In this document: piece by piece, positions 8,467 to 18,331 of the stretch
Layout of the letters: every line of letters begins with the position of its first letter
Position numbering within the stretch: position 1 is the stretch's first letter
Notes under the pieces: model-generated
Database searches by the model: none
Seen by the model: only the letters and a program-made list of their open reading frames with translations
What the model was told of the DNA's origin: nothing
Position numbers and translations under genes: made by a program
From: CAVTWH01 sp963794685
GTDB lineage: Bacteria; Actinomycetota; Actinomycetes; Mycobacteriales; Micromonosporaceae
Direction: 5' to 3'
Length of the DNA: 64,000 nt
Assembly: GCA_963794685.1 (NCBI GenBank)
Contig: CAWCFK010000020.1
Span: forward strand, 186,001-250,000

Positions 8467-10848
8467 CTATCGTTCGACGGCCGGCAGTAGCACGCCAGAC
8501 AGGCCACCCTGATGAGCAATGCTCAAAGAAGGACGCCGATTTCCCGTCGCGCCGCGAAGGAGGCCTAGCGCGTCATCCGCCGAGGCTTGATCGTTCAGAG
8601 CCACAAATATCGCCTGGGCCCGACGTAGTTGCCACGCCGCATCATCTGAGTTTCCAACGCCTATGCGGGCTTGGGCCAACGCCATGGCGGCTGAGGCTTC
8701 ACTCCATCTGTCCCCACACGTCGCGAACGTGTCGAGCGCCTCCTGAAGCATCCAGCTAGATTCCTCGAAACTGTTGTCATCAAGATACGACCGACCGAGG
8801 ACGAGTCGGCAGCGTGCGCCGCCATATCGGTGCCGCATGAGGGAGAACCTCTTCATCGAGTCGAGCACGAGTCTCCGCCCGGCGTCCGGTCGCTTCATCG
8901 ACAGAGCGACGCGCGCGCGCTCAAAGGTGATCCACGACCACCAGAGAAATTGTCCACGGGCATACGAGTGACTCGCAGCGTCCATCAACACCCGCTCCGC
9001 CCTGGGTAGATCGTCCCCGTTGGCAAGTAGGGCGATCCCTTCGGCCCAGAGCAGGCTTGCGCGCAGCCGATCTCCGCCATCCGATCGACGACCGCAGAGT
9101 TCCCACGCCCTGGCTATCTCCTCGAGCCCCCGCTTGCCCGCTCCGCTGGCCGCGCGGACCACGGCGGTCTCTCGATGGACGCGAATGAGCTCGGAGTTGT
9201 CGCCAATTTCCCGCGCGGCGGCTTCGGCGTCGGCCATCGTTCTCAGCGCTTCCGCGAATCGACGCTGCCTGCGCTGAATCTTTGCGAGGCTGCGCAGAGC
9301 GCGAGGTTTCGCCGGCTTACTGCCGGTGCGGATCGCTCTGGTGACGAGCTCGCGCACGTCGTCAAACCCACCCAACTCCGCGGTGACCTCGGCCAGCGCG
9401 GAGAGCGCAAGACCCTCGTCGGTCTGTGCTTGCACCAGTTCGTCCTGATCGCGGCTTTCCGCACGTTCCAGCGTGGCGACCAGCTCTCGGCTGTGGGCCA
9501 AGGCACCACGAGCGTGATTCAGCGCGCGCCCGGGGTCGCCGCGCTCCAATGACCGATACACGGTCGTCCGCAATTGGACCGGCGACTGGGAGGCTCGTTG
9601 TTCTTGGGCGCGGCTGAGCTGGGCGAATCTGCGGCTTGCTTCATCGGCGTCCATGCGTCGACGAGTCCCCGCATACTCAAATACGCGATCGAGCACGACA
9701 AACGCGGCGACTCCGGTCGAGTCGTCCGTGACTCTTTCGAGTAGCCGGCTGTGGACGAGAGAATCACATATTTGCCAGGCGACAGGTTCGCCGACACCCA
9801 TGAGCGCGGCTAGCTGCCACGGCAACAGCTCGCGTGACTCCATAACGCCAAGGCACCTGACGGCCAATTGTTCCTGCTCAGGCAGCAGCGCATAGGTCAG
9901 ATCCAGGCCGCCCTCGAATTCGCTCCGGCCGGGCTGAGCTCCGAGCTGCCGATTCAGGAGGTCGACAACTGTGTTCAATGTCCAGTCTGGCCGACCCGCT
10001 ATTGACGTCGCGGCGACCTGCAGCGCCAACGGGTATCCGGATGACAGTTTGGCGATCTCTTCGAGCGCGGGCGTCTCGTCCTCACCGATGTGCCGACCGG
10101 CGACCGCCAGCAGTACTTCCTTGGACGACGCGGAACTGAGCGGGGCCAGCTCGATCTTGAGAAGATCTGGCCGCTGGATCAGCGGCTCCCGGGTCGTCAC
10201 GATGAGCGCCGAGAAGCGTCCCACCGGAGCGAGCATCTCGACCGATGCCGTGCCGCGCACATCGTCCAGCACCACGAGGACTCGCCGTTCACCGCCGGTG
10301 AGCTGCGCGTATCGGGCGCCACGGGCAGCGGCGGATGACGGTACGGGGACATTGGCGGCCTGTAGCGACCGAATGAAGGTGCCCAGGATCTCCGCTGGAT
10401 CGACGCTTGGGTAAGCGCCCAGCGAGGCATACAGCACACCATGGCCGTACCTGCCAGAGGCCACCCGCGCCGCGTGCAAAGCGAGTGCGCTCTTACCGAC
10501 ACCGGGCGGTCCGGAAATCTCAACGATGCGCGGGCCCTCGGATCCCGGCATCACAAGGTAGCTGAGCAGCCGCTCACGTTCACGTTCCCGGCCGATCAAC
10601 AGACCCGTGGGCGGCAGGCTGGCGGGAGGTATCACGGCATCCTTGGCGGAAACGGCTCTTGCCCGGCCGACCGACCTACGGCCGCGTCTGATTCGAGTGG
10701 CTAACTCGATCCCAAGCACGACCGCCAACCCAACGGCCAGACTGAGGGATACGATAAGGCGGGTCTCCGAAGGACTGAGCCAGATCGAGAAGGCCCCGCA
10801 CCCAGCAGCGACGGCGGCGATTCCCAGCATCTGCATGATCCGCGACAT
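8467..10848 (-). CDS. membrane-anchored STAND (NB-ARC-like) ATPase with TPRs, 793 aa
   Basis: First gene of the STAND pair. Two N-terminal membrane helices (about 5-50) precede a basic stretch and an NB-ARC-like ATPase: IGRERERERLL (85-95), Walker A GPPGVGKS (113-120), Walker B LVVLDD (191-196), TTRE (218-221) and SGYPLAL near 270. Residues from about 420 are tetratricopeptide-like helices (for example RALRSLAKIQRRQRRFAEAL). The ATG at 10848 has an AGGAG site eight bases upstream. It has no HTH, nuclease, TIR or other output domain, so it probably signals through its partner or another protein. The 270-base upstream gap to the divergent argS is relatively AT-rich and should contain the promoters. 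Confidence 0.87.
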   Translation of the reverse strand: MSRIMQMLGIAAVAAGCGAFSIWLSPSETRLIVSLSLAVGLAVVLGIELATRIRRGRRSVGRARAVSAKDAVIPPASLPPTGLLIGRERERERLLSYLVMPGSEGPRIVEISGPPGVGKSALALHAARVASGRYGHGVLYASLGAYPSVDPAEILGTFIRSLQAANVPVPSSAAARGARYAQLTGGERRVLVVLDDVRGTASVEMLAPVGRFSALIVTTREPLIQRPDLLKIELAPLSSASSKEVLLAVAGRHIGEDETPALEEIAKLSSGYPLALQVAATSIAGRPDWTLNTVVDLLNRQLGAQPGRSEFEGGLDLTYALLPEQEQLAVRCLGVMESRELLPWQLAALMGVGEPVAWQICDSLVHSRLLERVTDDSTGVAAFVVLDRVFEYAGTRRRMDADEASRRFAQLSRAQEQRASQSPVQLRTTVYRSLERGDPGRALNHARGALAHSRELVATLERAESRDQDELVQAQTDEGLALSALAEVTAELGGFDDVRELVTRAIRTGSKPAKPRALRSLAKIQRRQRRFAEALRTMADAEAAAREIGDNSELIRVHRETAVVRAASGAGKRGLEEIARAWELCGRRSDGGDRLRASLLWAEGIALLANGDDLPRAERVLMDAASHSYARGQFLWWSWITFERARVALSMKRPDAGRRLVLDSMKRFSLMRHRYGGARCRLVLGRSYLDDNSFEESSWMLQEALDTFATCGDRWSEASAAMALAQARIGVGNSDDAAWQLRRAQAIFVALNDQASADDALGLLRGATGNRRPSLSIAHQGGLSGVLLPAVER

Positions 10849-11118
10849 GTCGCTCCTCTCTCGTTATCAAGAGTGACGCAGCCGATCGATCAACGCATCA
10901 TCCGTGCCGCTTCCAAGTTCGCCGTTCGGCCGATACCAGTGGACGCGCGTCGCATGGTATGCACTGACATGTCTCGATCTGTCGCTATTTGACGATTCCG
11001 CTACTCACGGCCAAAGCATGCAGTCTGCTCAATACTGGATTGCCTGATTATTAGGGATCGACAATCATCGGCATTGCCCGCCGGGCATTCACTCCAGCCG
11101 GAACAGGAGATCACGGCA
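10849..11118. promoter_or_regulatory. divergent intergenic region between STAND pair and argS
   Basis: This 270-base gap is AT-richer than its surroundings (for example GGATTGCCTGATTATTAGGG near 11037-11056). It must carry promoters for the minus-strand STAND pair and the plus-strand argS. I see no clean palindrome or unambiguous -35/-10 pair. The argS ribosome site GGAG lies at about 11105-11108. Confidence 0.4.
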
Positions 11119-12889
11119 GTGGCCGACGTCGCCGCACTCACCGTCCTGACGCAGAACGCCGTATCGGCCGCCATGGCCGCCGTTCTGCCGCCCGCCCTCG
11201 CGGCCGGGGACCCGATGGTGCGACGGTCCGACCACGCCGACTTCCAGTCCAACGTCGCGCTCGCCAGCGCCAAGGCGGCCGGCATCCCACCGCGTGAGCT
11301 GGCCGGAACGGCTCGCCCGCGCGCTGCCGGCCGGCGTGGTCACCGCCACCGTCTCCGGACCCGGATTCCTCAACCTCACCGTCACCGACACCGCCCTGTG
11401 GCAGGCCGTCGCCGACCGCGACAGCGAGCCCCGGTCGGGGATCGGTCTGCCGTTGGCCGGCGAGCGGGTCGTGATCGACTACTCCGGCCCGAACATCGCC
11501 AAGGAAATGCACGTCGGCCACTTGCGGACCACGATCATCGGTGACGCGCTGGCCCGCATCCTCGGCCACCTCGGCGCGGACGTGGTCCGGCAGAACCACC
11601 TCGGCGACTGGGGTACCCAGTTCGGCATGCTCATCCAGTACATCGACGAGCACCCCGAGCGGCCGTGGCGCTCCGACCCCGCCAACCCGGCCAACCGCCG
11701 GTGAATCCGTGTCGGCTCTCGACGCGCTCTACCGCACCGCCCGGGCCCAGTTCGACGCCGATCCGGCCTTCGCCGACCGGTCCCGGGCCCGGGTCGTCGC
11801 GCTGCAATCCGGCGACCCGGCCACCCTGGCCGCGTGGCGCGAGCTCGTCGACGAATCCCAGCGCGCCTTCCAGGCCCTCTACGACCGCCTCGGCGTGCTC
11901 CTCACCCCCGACGGACTCGGCCGGCGAATCCACCTACAACCAGCTCCTCGACGACGTCGTCGCCGAACTCGTCGACGCCGGCATCGCAGTGGACAGCAAC
12001 GGTGCGCTGTGCGTGTTCTTCGACGACATCACCGGACCGGACGGCGACCCGGTCCCGCTGATCGTCCGCAAGAGCGACGGTGGTTACGGCTACGCCGCCA
12101 CCGACCTGGCCACCATCCGGTACCGCATCCGCGAACTCAAAGCCACCCGGCTGCTGTACGTCGTCGACGCCCGCCAGGCACTGCACTTCCGGATGATCTT
12201 CGAGACCGCTCGCCGGGCCGGCTGGCTCACCGACCAGGTCCACGCGCACCACGTCCAGTTCGGCACCGTCCTCGCCGCCGACGGCCGACCGTTCAAGACC
12301 CGGGCCGGTGGCACCATCCGCCTCAGCGAGCTGCTCGACTCGGCCGTCGAGCGCGCCCGCAACGAAATCATGCGAACGCAGCCACGACCTCGGCCCGCAG
12401 GAGCTGGAGCAGGTCGTCCAGGCCGCCGGCATCGGGGCGGTCAAGTACGCCGACCTGTCCACCTCCCGCGCCAAGGACTACGCCTTCGACCTCGACCGGA
12501 TGGTCTCCCTCAACGGCAACACCAGCGTCTACCTCCAGTACGCCCACGCCCGGGTCCGGTCCATCCTCCGCAAGCTCCCCGAGGCCGCCGGCATCGAACC
12601 GATCGACACCACGTTGGCGCTGCACCCGGCCGAACGCCAACTGGCACTGGCCCTCGACGACTTCACCACCGTGCTCAGCGAAGTCGCGACCACCCTCGAA
12701 CCGCACCGCCTCTGCGGCTACCTCTTCACCCTCGCCAAGGCATACAGCGACTTCCACGAAACCTGCCCGGTGATCCGCGCCGCCACAGCCGCCGAGCGAC
12801 GCAACCGCATCGCGCTGTGCCGCCTGACCGGCACCACCCTCGCCACCGGCCTCAACCTGCTCGGAATCCAAGCTCCGCAACGCCTTTAG
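11119..12889 (+). pseudogene. argS: arginyl-tRNA synthetase, four +1 frameshifts
   Basis: The reading frame must change four times to give one continuous ArgS. The N-terminal Add1 domain ends in PPRELA. Then comes the class I core with the HIGH-type HVGHLRTTIIGD, followed by STYNQLLDDVVAELV, FKTRAGGTIRLSELL (KMSKS-region equivalent), VKYADLS and a C-terminal anticodon-binding domain ending at 12889. Each break is one extra base, near 11305, 11693, 11913 and 12373; removing four bases gives exactly 588 codons. The GTG at 11119 has GGAG upstream. Domain order and length are otherwise complete. It is either a pseudogene or an intact gene with base-calling errors. It sits beside accessory genes, so it may be a second argS copy; that cannot be judged here. 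Confidence 0.85.
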
Positions 12890-12926
12890 CGATGGCTGAT
12901 CGATGCTCGGCTAGCTGAACGGCTGG

Positions 12927-12943
12927 CCTCACCCGGGGTGAGG
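12927..12943. terminator. short perfect inverted repeat after argS
   Basis: CCTCACC (12927-12933) pairs with GGTGAGG (12937-12943) around a three-base loop, 38 bases past the argS stop and before the convergent GNAT gene. There is no T-tract. It could be a weak terminator for either gene or a protein-binding palindrome. Confidence 0.35.
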
Positions 12944-13022
12944 TGGTACGGCAGCGGCACTTCCTTGGCGGGGTGGCACAGTCACGCCAACCAGCAGCTA
13001 AATCAGAAGTGCCGGTGCCGTC

Positions 13023-13499
13023 CTAGCCCGTCGATTTGCGCATCGACATCGACGTGACCTCGTAGCCGTGGCGGCGGTACAGCGCTATGGCCACCTCGTT
13101 GTCGCCGACCACGTTCAGGCCGAGCGCCTTGAGTCCCTCACCGGCCACGACGGCCTCGACCGCGGCCAAGATGGCCGATCCGTAACCGCGACCCCGAAAC
13201 GGCGCGAAGACGTTGATGTCGTACAGCCACGCGGAATCGGCGCTGCCGCCCGGGTCCGGGCCGACCCACGCGTTCCCGACGGGCTCACCCGATTCGTTCT
13301 CCGCGGTCAGCAGCTGGTGGCTGGCGGTGTCCAGACCATCTGGCAGGAACCGGGCCGTGCCGCGCCGGACACGTTCGCGGGCCAGATCCTCGGGGATAAG
13401 CCGGGACAGGACCCGAACGGACTCGGCCTCGCGGTGGTCGGTGGCCGCCCGGTACTCCGCCGCGGTCATCGTGCGCAGGGTGACCTGCTTTGCGTCCAT
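13023..13499 (-). CDS. GNAT-family N-acetyltransferase
   Basis: A 158-residue single-domain acetyltransferase. The acetyl-CoA pyrophosphate loop is RGRGYGSAIL, preceded by the beta strand WLYDINVFAPF. The C-terminal NEVAIALYRRHGYEVTSMSM is the usual GNAT end. The ATG at 13499 gives a full-length N-terminus. Acceptor substrate is unknown. It lies 21 bases upstream of no same-strand gene and follows the S41-type protease gene on the same strand, but they need not form an operon. Confidence 0.92.
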   Translation of the reverse strand: MDAKQVTLRTMTAAEYRAATDHREAESVRVLSRLIPEDLARERVRRGTARFLPDGLDTASHQLLTAENESGEPVGNAWVGPDPGGSADSAWLYDINVFAPFRGRGYGSAILAAVEAVVAGEGLKALGLNVVGDNEVAIALYRRHGYEVTSMSMRKSTG

Positions 13500-13520
13500 G
13501 TCGTGACATGTAACCAGACC

Positions 13521-14414
13521 CTATGCGCCGGAGGTGCCCCCGATGGCCTTGAGCGCGGTGTCGAGTGCCTGGTCAGCCGGGACGGGTACGTCGGGGACCA
13601 CTCCGACGCCTTCCCAGTTGGTGCCGGTGACGCTGTTGATGGTCCGGGCGGTCGGCACGGTCACGAGGATGTGTTCGGTGACCGCGTGGCGGGCCGTCGG
13701 ATGGGCGCCGCCACGTGTCGTCTCACCCACGACGACGGCTCGGCCGTGCGCCTGCAGGGTGTACGCCACGTCCTCGCCCCCGGAGAAGGTAATCGCACTG
13801 GTGAGCACATAGACCGGGTGGTCGACGTAGCGCGGCGCGGGAAGGTACGCCGTCGTCCAGAACTGGCGGGTGGCGCCGGTGGACCGCTCGTAGAAATCGT
13901 TGAGGTGCATCTGATCGTCGCGGAAGAAGTAGCTGCACCACATCGCGGCTCCCTCCGGCGCCCCGCCGGTGCATGCGCGCAGATCCAGGATGAGCGCGCC
14001 GCTGTTGGCGACCAGTTGCATAGCCGCGCCGATCGCGCCGGCGCCTTCGTCGGCGTACGCGATGCGCCGCACGTCGATGAGCCCGACGTTCCCGTCCAAC
14101 TGCTCGACCCGGCGGATCCCCTGGTTCTCCGCCCGCAGCAGCGCCAGGAACGCGGCCCGCCCGCCGTCTGCGTCCGCCGGCTCCAGCGACTGCGGCGCCT
14201 CCGACCACAGCAGCCGCAAATGCTTGTCCGGGCATGCCTGCTGTAGGTGAGCGGTCACCGTCTCGCAGAGCGCCGGCCCGTCCAGGTCGTCGTACTCGCC
14301 TGCCGCGAGCCGGCGCCGGATCGCGGCGTCGATGTCTCCGGCCTTCGCAGGAAAGACGTACCCTGCCTCGATCCGATCCAGGGCCTGTCCGATTATCTGT
14401 TCGTTTGAGAGCAC
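13521..14414 (-). CDS. S41-family (tail-specific-like) peptidase
   Basis: A 297-residue protein with the compact S41 layout: a helical N-terminal domain (QALDRIEAGYVFP) and then the protease core. The core shows the strand GALILDLRACTGGAPEGA, nucleophile region AITFSGGEDVAY with serine in FSGGE, and GETTRGGAHP. There is no PDZ domain, signal peptide or membrane helix, so it is probably cytoplasmic. GTG at 14414 is the best start because the upstream sequence in that frame loses similarity; the very long open frame to 15656 is an artefact of high GC over the antisense LuxR gene. Substrate is unknown. Confidence 0.82.
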   Translation of the reverse strand: MLSNEQIIGQALDRIEAGYVFPAKAGDIDAAIRRRLAAGEYDDLDGPALCETVTAHLQQACPDKHLRLLWSEAPQSLEPADADGGRAAFLALLRAENQGIRRVEQLDGNVGLIDVRRIAYADEGAGAIGAAMQLVANSGALILDLRACTGGAPEGAAMWCSYFFRDDQMHLNDFYERSTGATRQFWTTAYLPAPRYVDHPVYVLTSAITFSGGEDVAYTLQAHGRAVVVGETTRGGAHPTARHAVTEHILVTVPTARTINSVTGTNWEGVGVVPDVPVPADQALDTALKAIGGTSGA

Positions 14415-14742
14415 GGCGAGCCATGCTAGATCACAAACAGCCTCGATGACCGCCTCATTTCGCGCAGGCTCAGACGCCACGAGGTGTGACCGTACCCACT
14501 GGGCGCAGCCCCCGGTGGGCGAAGTGATCGGCCGGAGGTGCAGACCCAGTAGGGCCTGACGGTGCTGCACGTCGACGCCGACTTCGACACGATCGCGCGG
14601 GTCGCCCCGATCCGGGTACGGCGCGCCGACAAACTCTGAGGACACGGGCGAGATCTGCCCTTCCCCACGCTCTGCCGGGGTGTAGCTGTCCGCTGGCTGA
14701 ACAGATTCCAGAATCCGGTGTCCACCAGGGATGATGTTGACC
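14415..14742. other. gap between S41 gene and LuxR gene
   Basis: This 328-base stretch contains no intact gene. Part of it (about 14552-14639) is a PIN-toxin remnant, listed separately. The rest should hold the divergent promoters; no clear -35/-10 pair stands out. Confidence 0.4.
14552..14639 (+). pseudogene. VapC/PIN-domain toxin, C-terminal remnant
   Basis: Codons GLTVLHVDADFDTIARV run to RADKL and a TGA at 14637. They match the C-terminal strand and helix of PIN toxins, where LH.DaDFd.IA carries the last acidic residue. An in-frame TAG at about 14549 and the lack of the N-terminal LLDTN motif show that only the last 30 or so codons remain. Confidence 0.5.
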
Positions 14743-17494
14743 ATGTCTGGAGCCCCACCCGTCGCGACACTGCTGGGCCGCGAGCACGAGCTGCGGGTTC
14801 TGGGCGAGCTCGTCGAGCGCATCCGCGACGGCGGTGGGGCAATTGTCGTGCGGGGCGAGGCCGGCATCGGCAAGTCGGCGTTGCTGACGGAGGCGGGCCG
14901 GTCGGCGACCGCCGCCGGATTGTGGGTACTGACGACGGCCGGCGTGCAGTCGGAGGCGCAGGTTGCCTTCGCCGGGCTGTACCAACTCCTGCGGCCGGTC
15001 TGGGGCCACCTCGACCAGCTACCGGGACCGCAGCGTGCGGCGCTGTCGGCGGCGTTCGGCATGGCCGACGCCGCTGCCCCGGACCTCTTCCTGATCGCGC
15101 TGGCGACGCTGAACCTGCTGGGCGAGGCCGCCACCCGCGCGCCGGTCGTGCTGATCGTCGAGGATGCCCACTGGCTCGACCGGGCCAGTGCCGACGTGCT
15201 CGTCTTCGTCGCCCGGCGGGTGGAGTTCGAGCCGGTCGTGCTGCTCGCGGCGGTACGCGACGGGTTCCCCGGCAGCTTCCACGACGTCGGGCTGACCGAG
15301 CTGAGCCTGGGCCGGCTGGACCCCGCCGCTGCCGCCGCCCTGCTCGACGCCCGCGCCGCTGACCTGCCCCCCGCGGCACGGGAGCGGGTGCTCAACGAGG
15401 CGGCCGGCAACCCGCTCGCCCTGGTCGAGTTGCCGATCGCCCTGGGCATGGGTGGTGATGCCGCGATCGCCACCGCGTCCTGGCTGCCGTTGACCACGCG
15501 CCTGGAGCAGGCGTTCGCGGCCCGCGTGTCGAACCTGCCGACGGCCACCCGGACGCTGCTGCTGGTGGCCGCGCTCAACGACGGTGACGTCGTGTCGGAG
15601 ACGTTGGACGCGGCCGCGGTCGTCGCCGGCGAGCCGCTCGCGGTGGAGGATCTCACCCCCGCGATCGGACGTCCGGCTCGTCGAGGTGGCCGGCGAGCGG
15701 CTGCGGTTCCGGCATCCGCTGCTGCGCTCGGCGATCTACCAGCGCGCCAGCATCGGGCAGCGACACGCGGTACACGCCGCGCTGGCGCAGGTCCTCGCCG
15801 CCGACGCCGACCGTCAGGTCTGGCACCGGGCGGCCGCGTGCGTCGGGCCGGCCGAGGACGTGGCGGCCGACCTGGAGGCGGCTGCGGCCCGGATGCGTGC
15901 CCGGGGCGGGATCGACGCCGCCGTCACCGCGCTGGAACGGGCCGCGATACTGAGCGGGGACCCGGTCGGCCGGGGTCGACGCCTGCTGCAGGCGGCCGAA
16001 TCGGCCGTCGAGTTGGGGCGGCGCGACCTGGTGGTCCGGCTGCTCCGCGAGGCCGCGACGCAGGAGGAGTCGGCGCAGCAACGTACCCGGATGGCGTGGA
16101 TCCGGGAGAGCTTCGACGACGGCATCCGCGACCCCGCCGCCGGTGCGCATTCGCTGGCCGAGCTCGCCGAGCAGGTGACGGCCGAGGGGGATACCGCGCT
16201 CGCGCTGAAGCTGCTGTGGGGTGCGGCGCTGCGGTGTTTCTGGGCCGAACCCGGACCCGCGGCGCGGGCCGCCGTGGTGGCCGCCGCCGAGCGGGTGCCG
16301 GTCGACGAACTCAACGCGCAACTGTTGGCGATCCTGGCGTTCGTGGCGCCGATCGACCGGGGCGCGGTGGTCGTGGAGCGGCTGCGGCGCTGGGCCCAGC
16401 GTCCGGTCGCCGAGGCGCAGGTGGCCCGGCTGCTGGGTGACGCGGCGACCCTGGTGGGCGCCTTCGACCTGGCGGCCCGCTTCTGCGGCGCGTCACTGCC
16501 GGACCTGCGCTCGCACGGGCGGCTCGGGCTGCTCGCCCGGGCGCTGGCCGCGCAGTCGTGGAGCTCGGTCCACCTGGGCGACCTGAGCTCCGCGATCCCC
16601 GCGGCCGAGGAGGCCAGCAGACTGGCCGCCGAGACAATGCAACCGATCATGTACGCGACCGCGCGGGTCACCGAGGCCATGTTGGCCGCGCTGCGTGGTG
16701 ACCAGGACCGCGCGGAGTCCATCGCCGCGGAAGCCGAGCAGGCCACCATGTCCGCCGGGGTACGCCCGGTGCTCGCCTCCGTGCAGCACGCGCGCGGACT
16801 CGCGGCGCTCGGCGGCGGCCGCTACACCGACGCCTACGAACACCTGCGGCGCATGCACGATCCCGCCGATGTGGCCTACCACCTGGCACTGCGCTGCTAC
16901 GCCGTCGGCGACCTGGCGGAAGCCGCGGCACACGGCGGCCGGCAGCAGGCCATCGCGGCAGTCATCGCGGAGCTGGAGACGCTGGCGCGCACCACGTCGT
17001 CACCGGCACTGCACGCCGGTCTGCGGCACGCCCGGGCCGTGCTGGCCGACGACGCCGATGCCGAACAGCTCTTCGAGGCCGCGCTGCGGGCGGAGATGAG
17101 CGGCTGGCCGTTCACCCGGGCCCGCGCCCAACTGGCCTACGGCGGGTGGCTGCGCCGGCAGCGCCGGGCCACCGAGTCCCGGGCGCACCTGCGCGCGGCC
17201 CGGGACACCTTCGACGCGTTGGGCACCATCCCGTGGAGCGAGCGCGCGCGCCAGGAACTGCGGGCCGCCGGTGAGACCAGCCGCCGCCGCACCCCCGACG
17301 CCCGCGACCAGCTCACGCCGCAGGAGCTGCAGATCGCCCAGCTGGCCGCCGAGGGCCTCACCAACCGGGAGATCGGCCAGCGGCTGTACCTGTCGCACCG
17401 CACCGTCAGCTCGCACCTGCACCGGATCTTCCCCAAACTCGCGGTCACCACCCGGTCCGCGCTGGGCGCCGCACTGGACAACACCGTCATGTGA
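14743..17494 (+). pseudogene. LuxR-family (LAL) ATPase regulator, one +1 frameshift
   Basis: Large LuxR-type regulator, 916 codons after correction. The N-terminal AAA module starts LLGREHELRVL, with Walker A GEAGIGKS and Walker B VVLIVEDAHWLD. A long TPR-like middle leads to a C-terminal LuxR HTH (LTPQELQIAQLAAEGLTNRE, then LYLSHRTVSSHLHRIF). The frame changes at 15667-15668, where ATCGGACG has one G too many; deleting it joins both halves with no loss. The ATG at 14743 is chosen over those at 14731/14734 on spacing to a weak AGGG. It probably controls the downstream hydrolase and SDR genes; LAL proteins are typically activators. Inactive if the frameshift is real. Confidence 0.85.
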
Positions 17495-17521
17495 CGCAAG
17501 CGAAGCCGCGCCGCCGCTCCG

Positions 17522-17527
17522 TACGGT
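17522..17527 (+). promoter_or_regulatory. -10 element, leaderless start of the first hydrolase
   Basis: TACGGT ends six bases before the ATG at 17534, and there is no ribosome binding site in between. This is the standard geometry of actinobacterial leaderless transcripts. Confidence 0.5.
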
Positions 17528-17533
17528 CGGCTC

Positions 17534-18331
17534 ATGAACGCACGCCGGTCATTCGTCAACGGGAGCACCCCGACGGTGCTGCTCGTGCACGGGGCGTTCA
17601 CCGACTCCTCGATCTGGTCCGGTGTCACCGCCGAACTTCTGGCCGCCGAGATCGGTGTGCTGGCGGTGGCAAACCCGCTGCGTGGAATCGCCACCGACGC
17701 CGCCTACCTGGCGAGCATCGTCAGCGCCATCGACGGACCGGTGCTCCTGGTCGGGCACGCCTACGGTGGCGTGGTCGTCACCGAAGCCGGCGCCCGGACC
17801 GACAACGTCGTCGGGCTGGTCTACGTGGCTGCCTTCGCCCCCGCCGAGGGCGAAAGCGTCCTGGACCTCACCGCCCGGTACCCCGAAACGCAGTTGGGGC
17901 CGGCCCTGCGTCCGACCACCTTCCGCACCGCCGCCGACGAACCCGCGGTCGAGTTGTCCCTGGCGACCGACCGCTACCGGGCAGTGTTCGCCGCCGACCT
18001 GCCCGAACGCGTCACCTCGGTGGCGGCCGTCGCGCAGCGCCCGATCGCGGCCGTCGCGTTCCAGCAGCGCCCCACAGCCGCGGCGTGGCGGACGCTGCCG
18101 TCGTGGTTCGTCATCGCCACCGCCGACCAGCACCTCCACCCCGAAGCCCAGCGCTTCATGGCGCGCCGCATCGGCGCCGAGACGATCGAGGTCGACGCCT
18201 CGCACGCGGTCGCCCTGTCGCACCCGACCGAAGTGGCCGGACACATCCGGACCGCTGCCCGCGCGCGCCACACCCCGCCACCCCAGACCAACGCCATTAC
18301 CCCGCAGATCCCACCTGGAGGAACAACATGA
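17534..18331 (+). CDS. alpha/beta-hydrolase-fold protein with Ser-to-Ala nucleophile elbow
   Basis: A 265-residue protein beginning with the strand TVLLVHGAFTDSSIW and oxyanion-hole HGAF. The nucleophile elbow, normally GHSYGG, reads GHAYGG (LLVGHAYGGVVV), so the catalytic serine is alanine. The C-terminal SHAVALSHP keeps the histidine. It therefore probably lacks classic ester hydrolysis, unless another residue serves. No signal peptide. Its stop overlaps the next hydrolase start as ATGA. It closely resembles the secreted hydrolase at 19184 (shared NPLRG and DAAYLA blocks), suggesting duplication followed by divergence. Confidence 0.85.
   Translation: MNARRSFVNGSTPTVLLVHGAFTDSSIWSGVTAELLAAEIGVLAVANPLRGIATDAAYLASIVSAIDGPVLLVGHAYGGVVVTEAGARTDNVVGLVYVAAFAPAEGESVLDLTARYPETQLGPALRPTTFRTAADEPAVELSLATDRYRAVFAADLPERVTSVAAVAQRPIAAVAFQQRPTAAAWRTLPSWFVIATADQHLHPEAQRFMARRIGAETIEVDASHAVALSHPTEVAGHIRTAARARHTPPPQTNAITPQIPPGGTT

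Noticed and set aside
13521..15656. 711-codon minus-strand frame as one protein
   Set aside because: Only the part up to 14414 resembles S41 peptidases; the rest is antisense to the LuxR gene and low-complexity.
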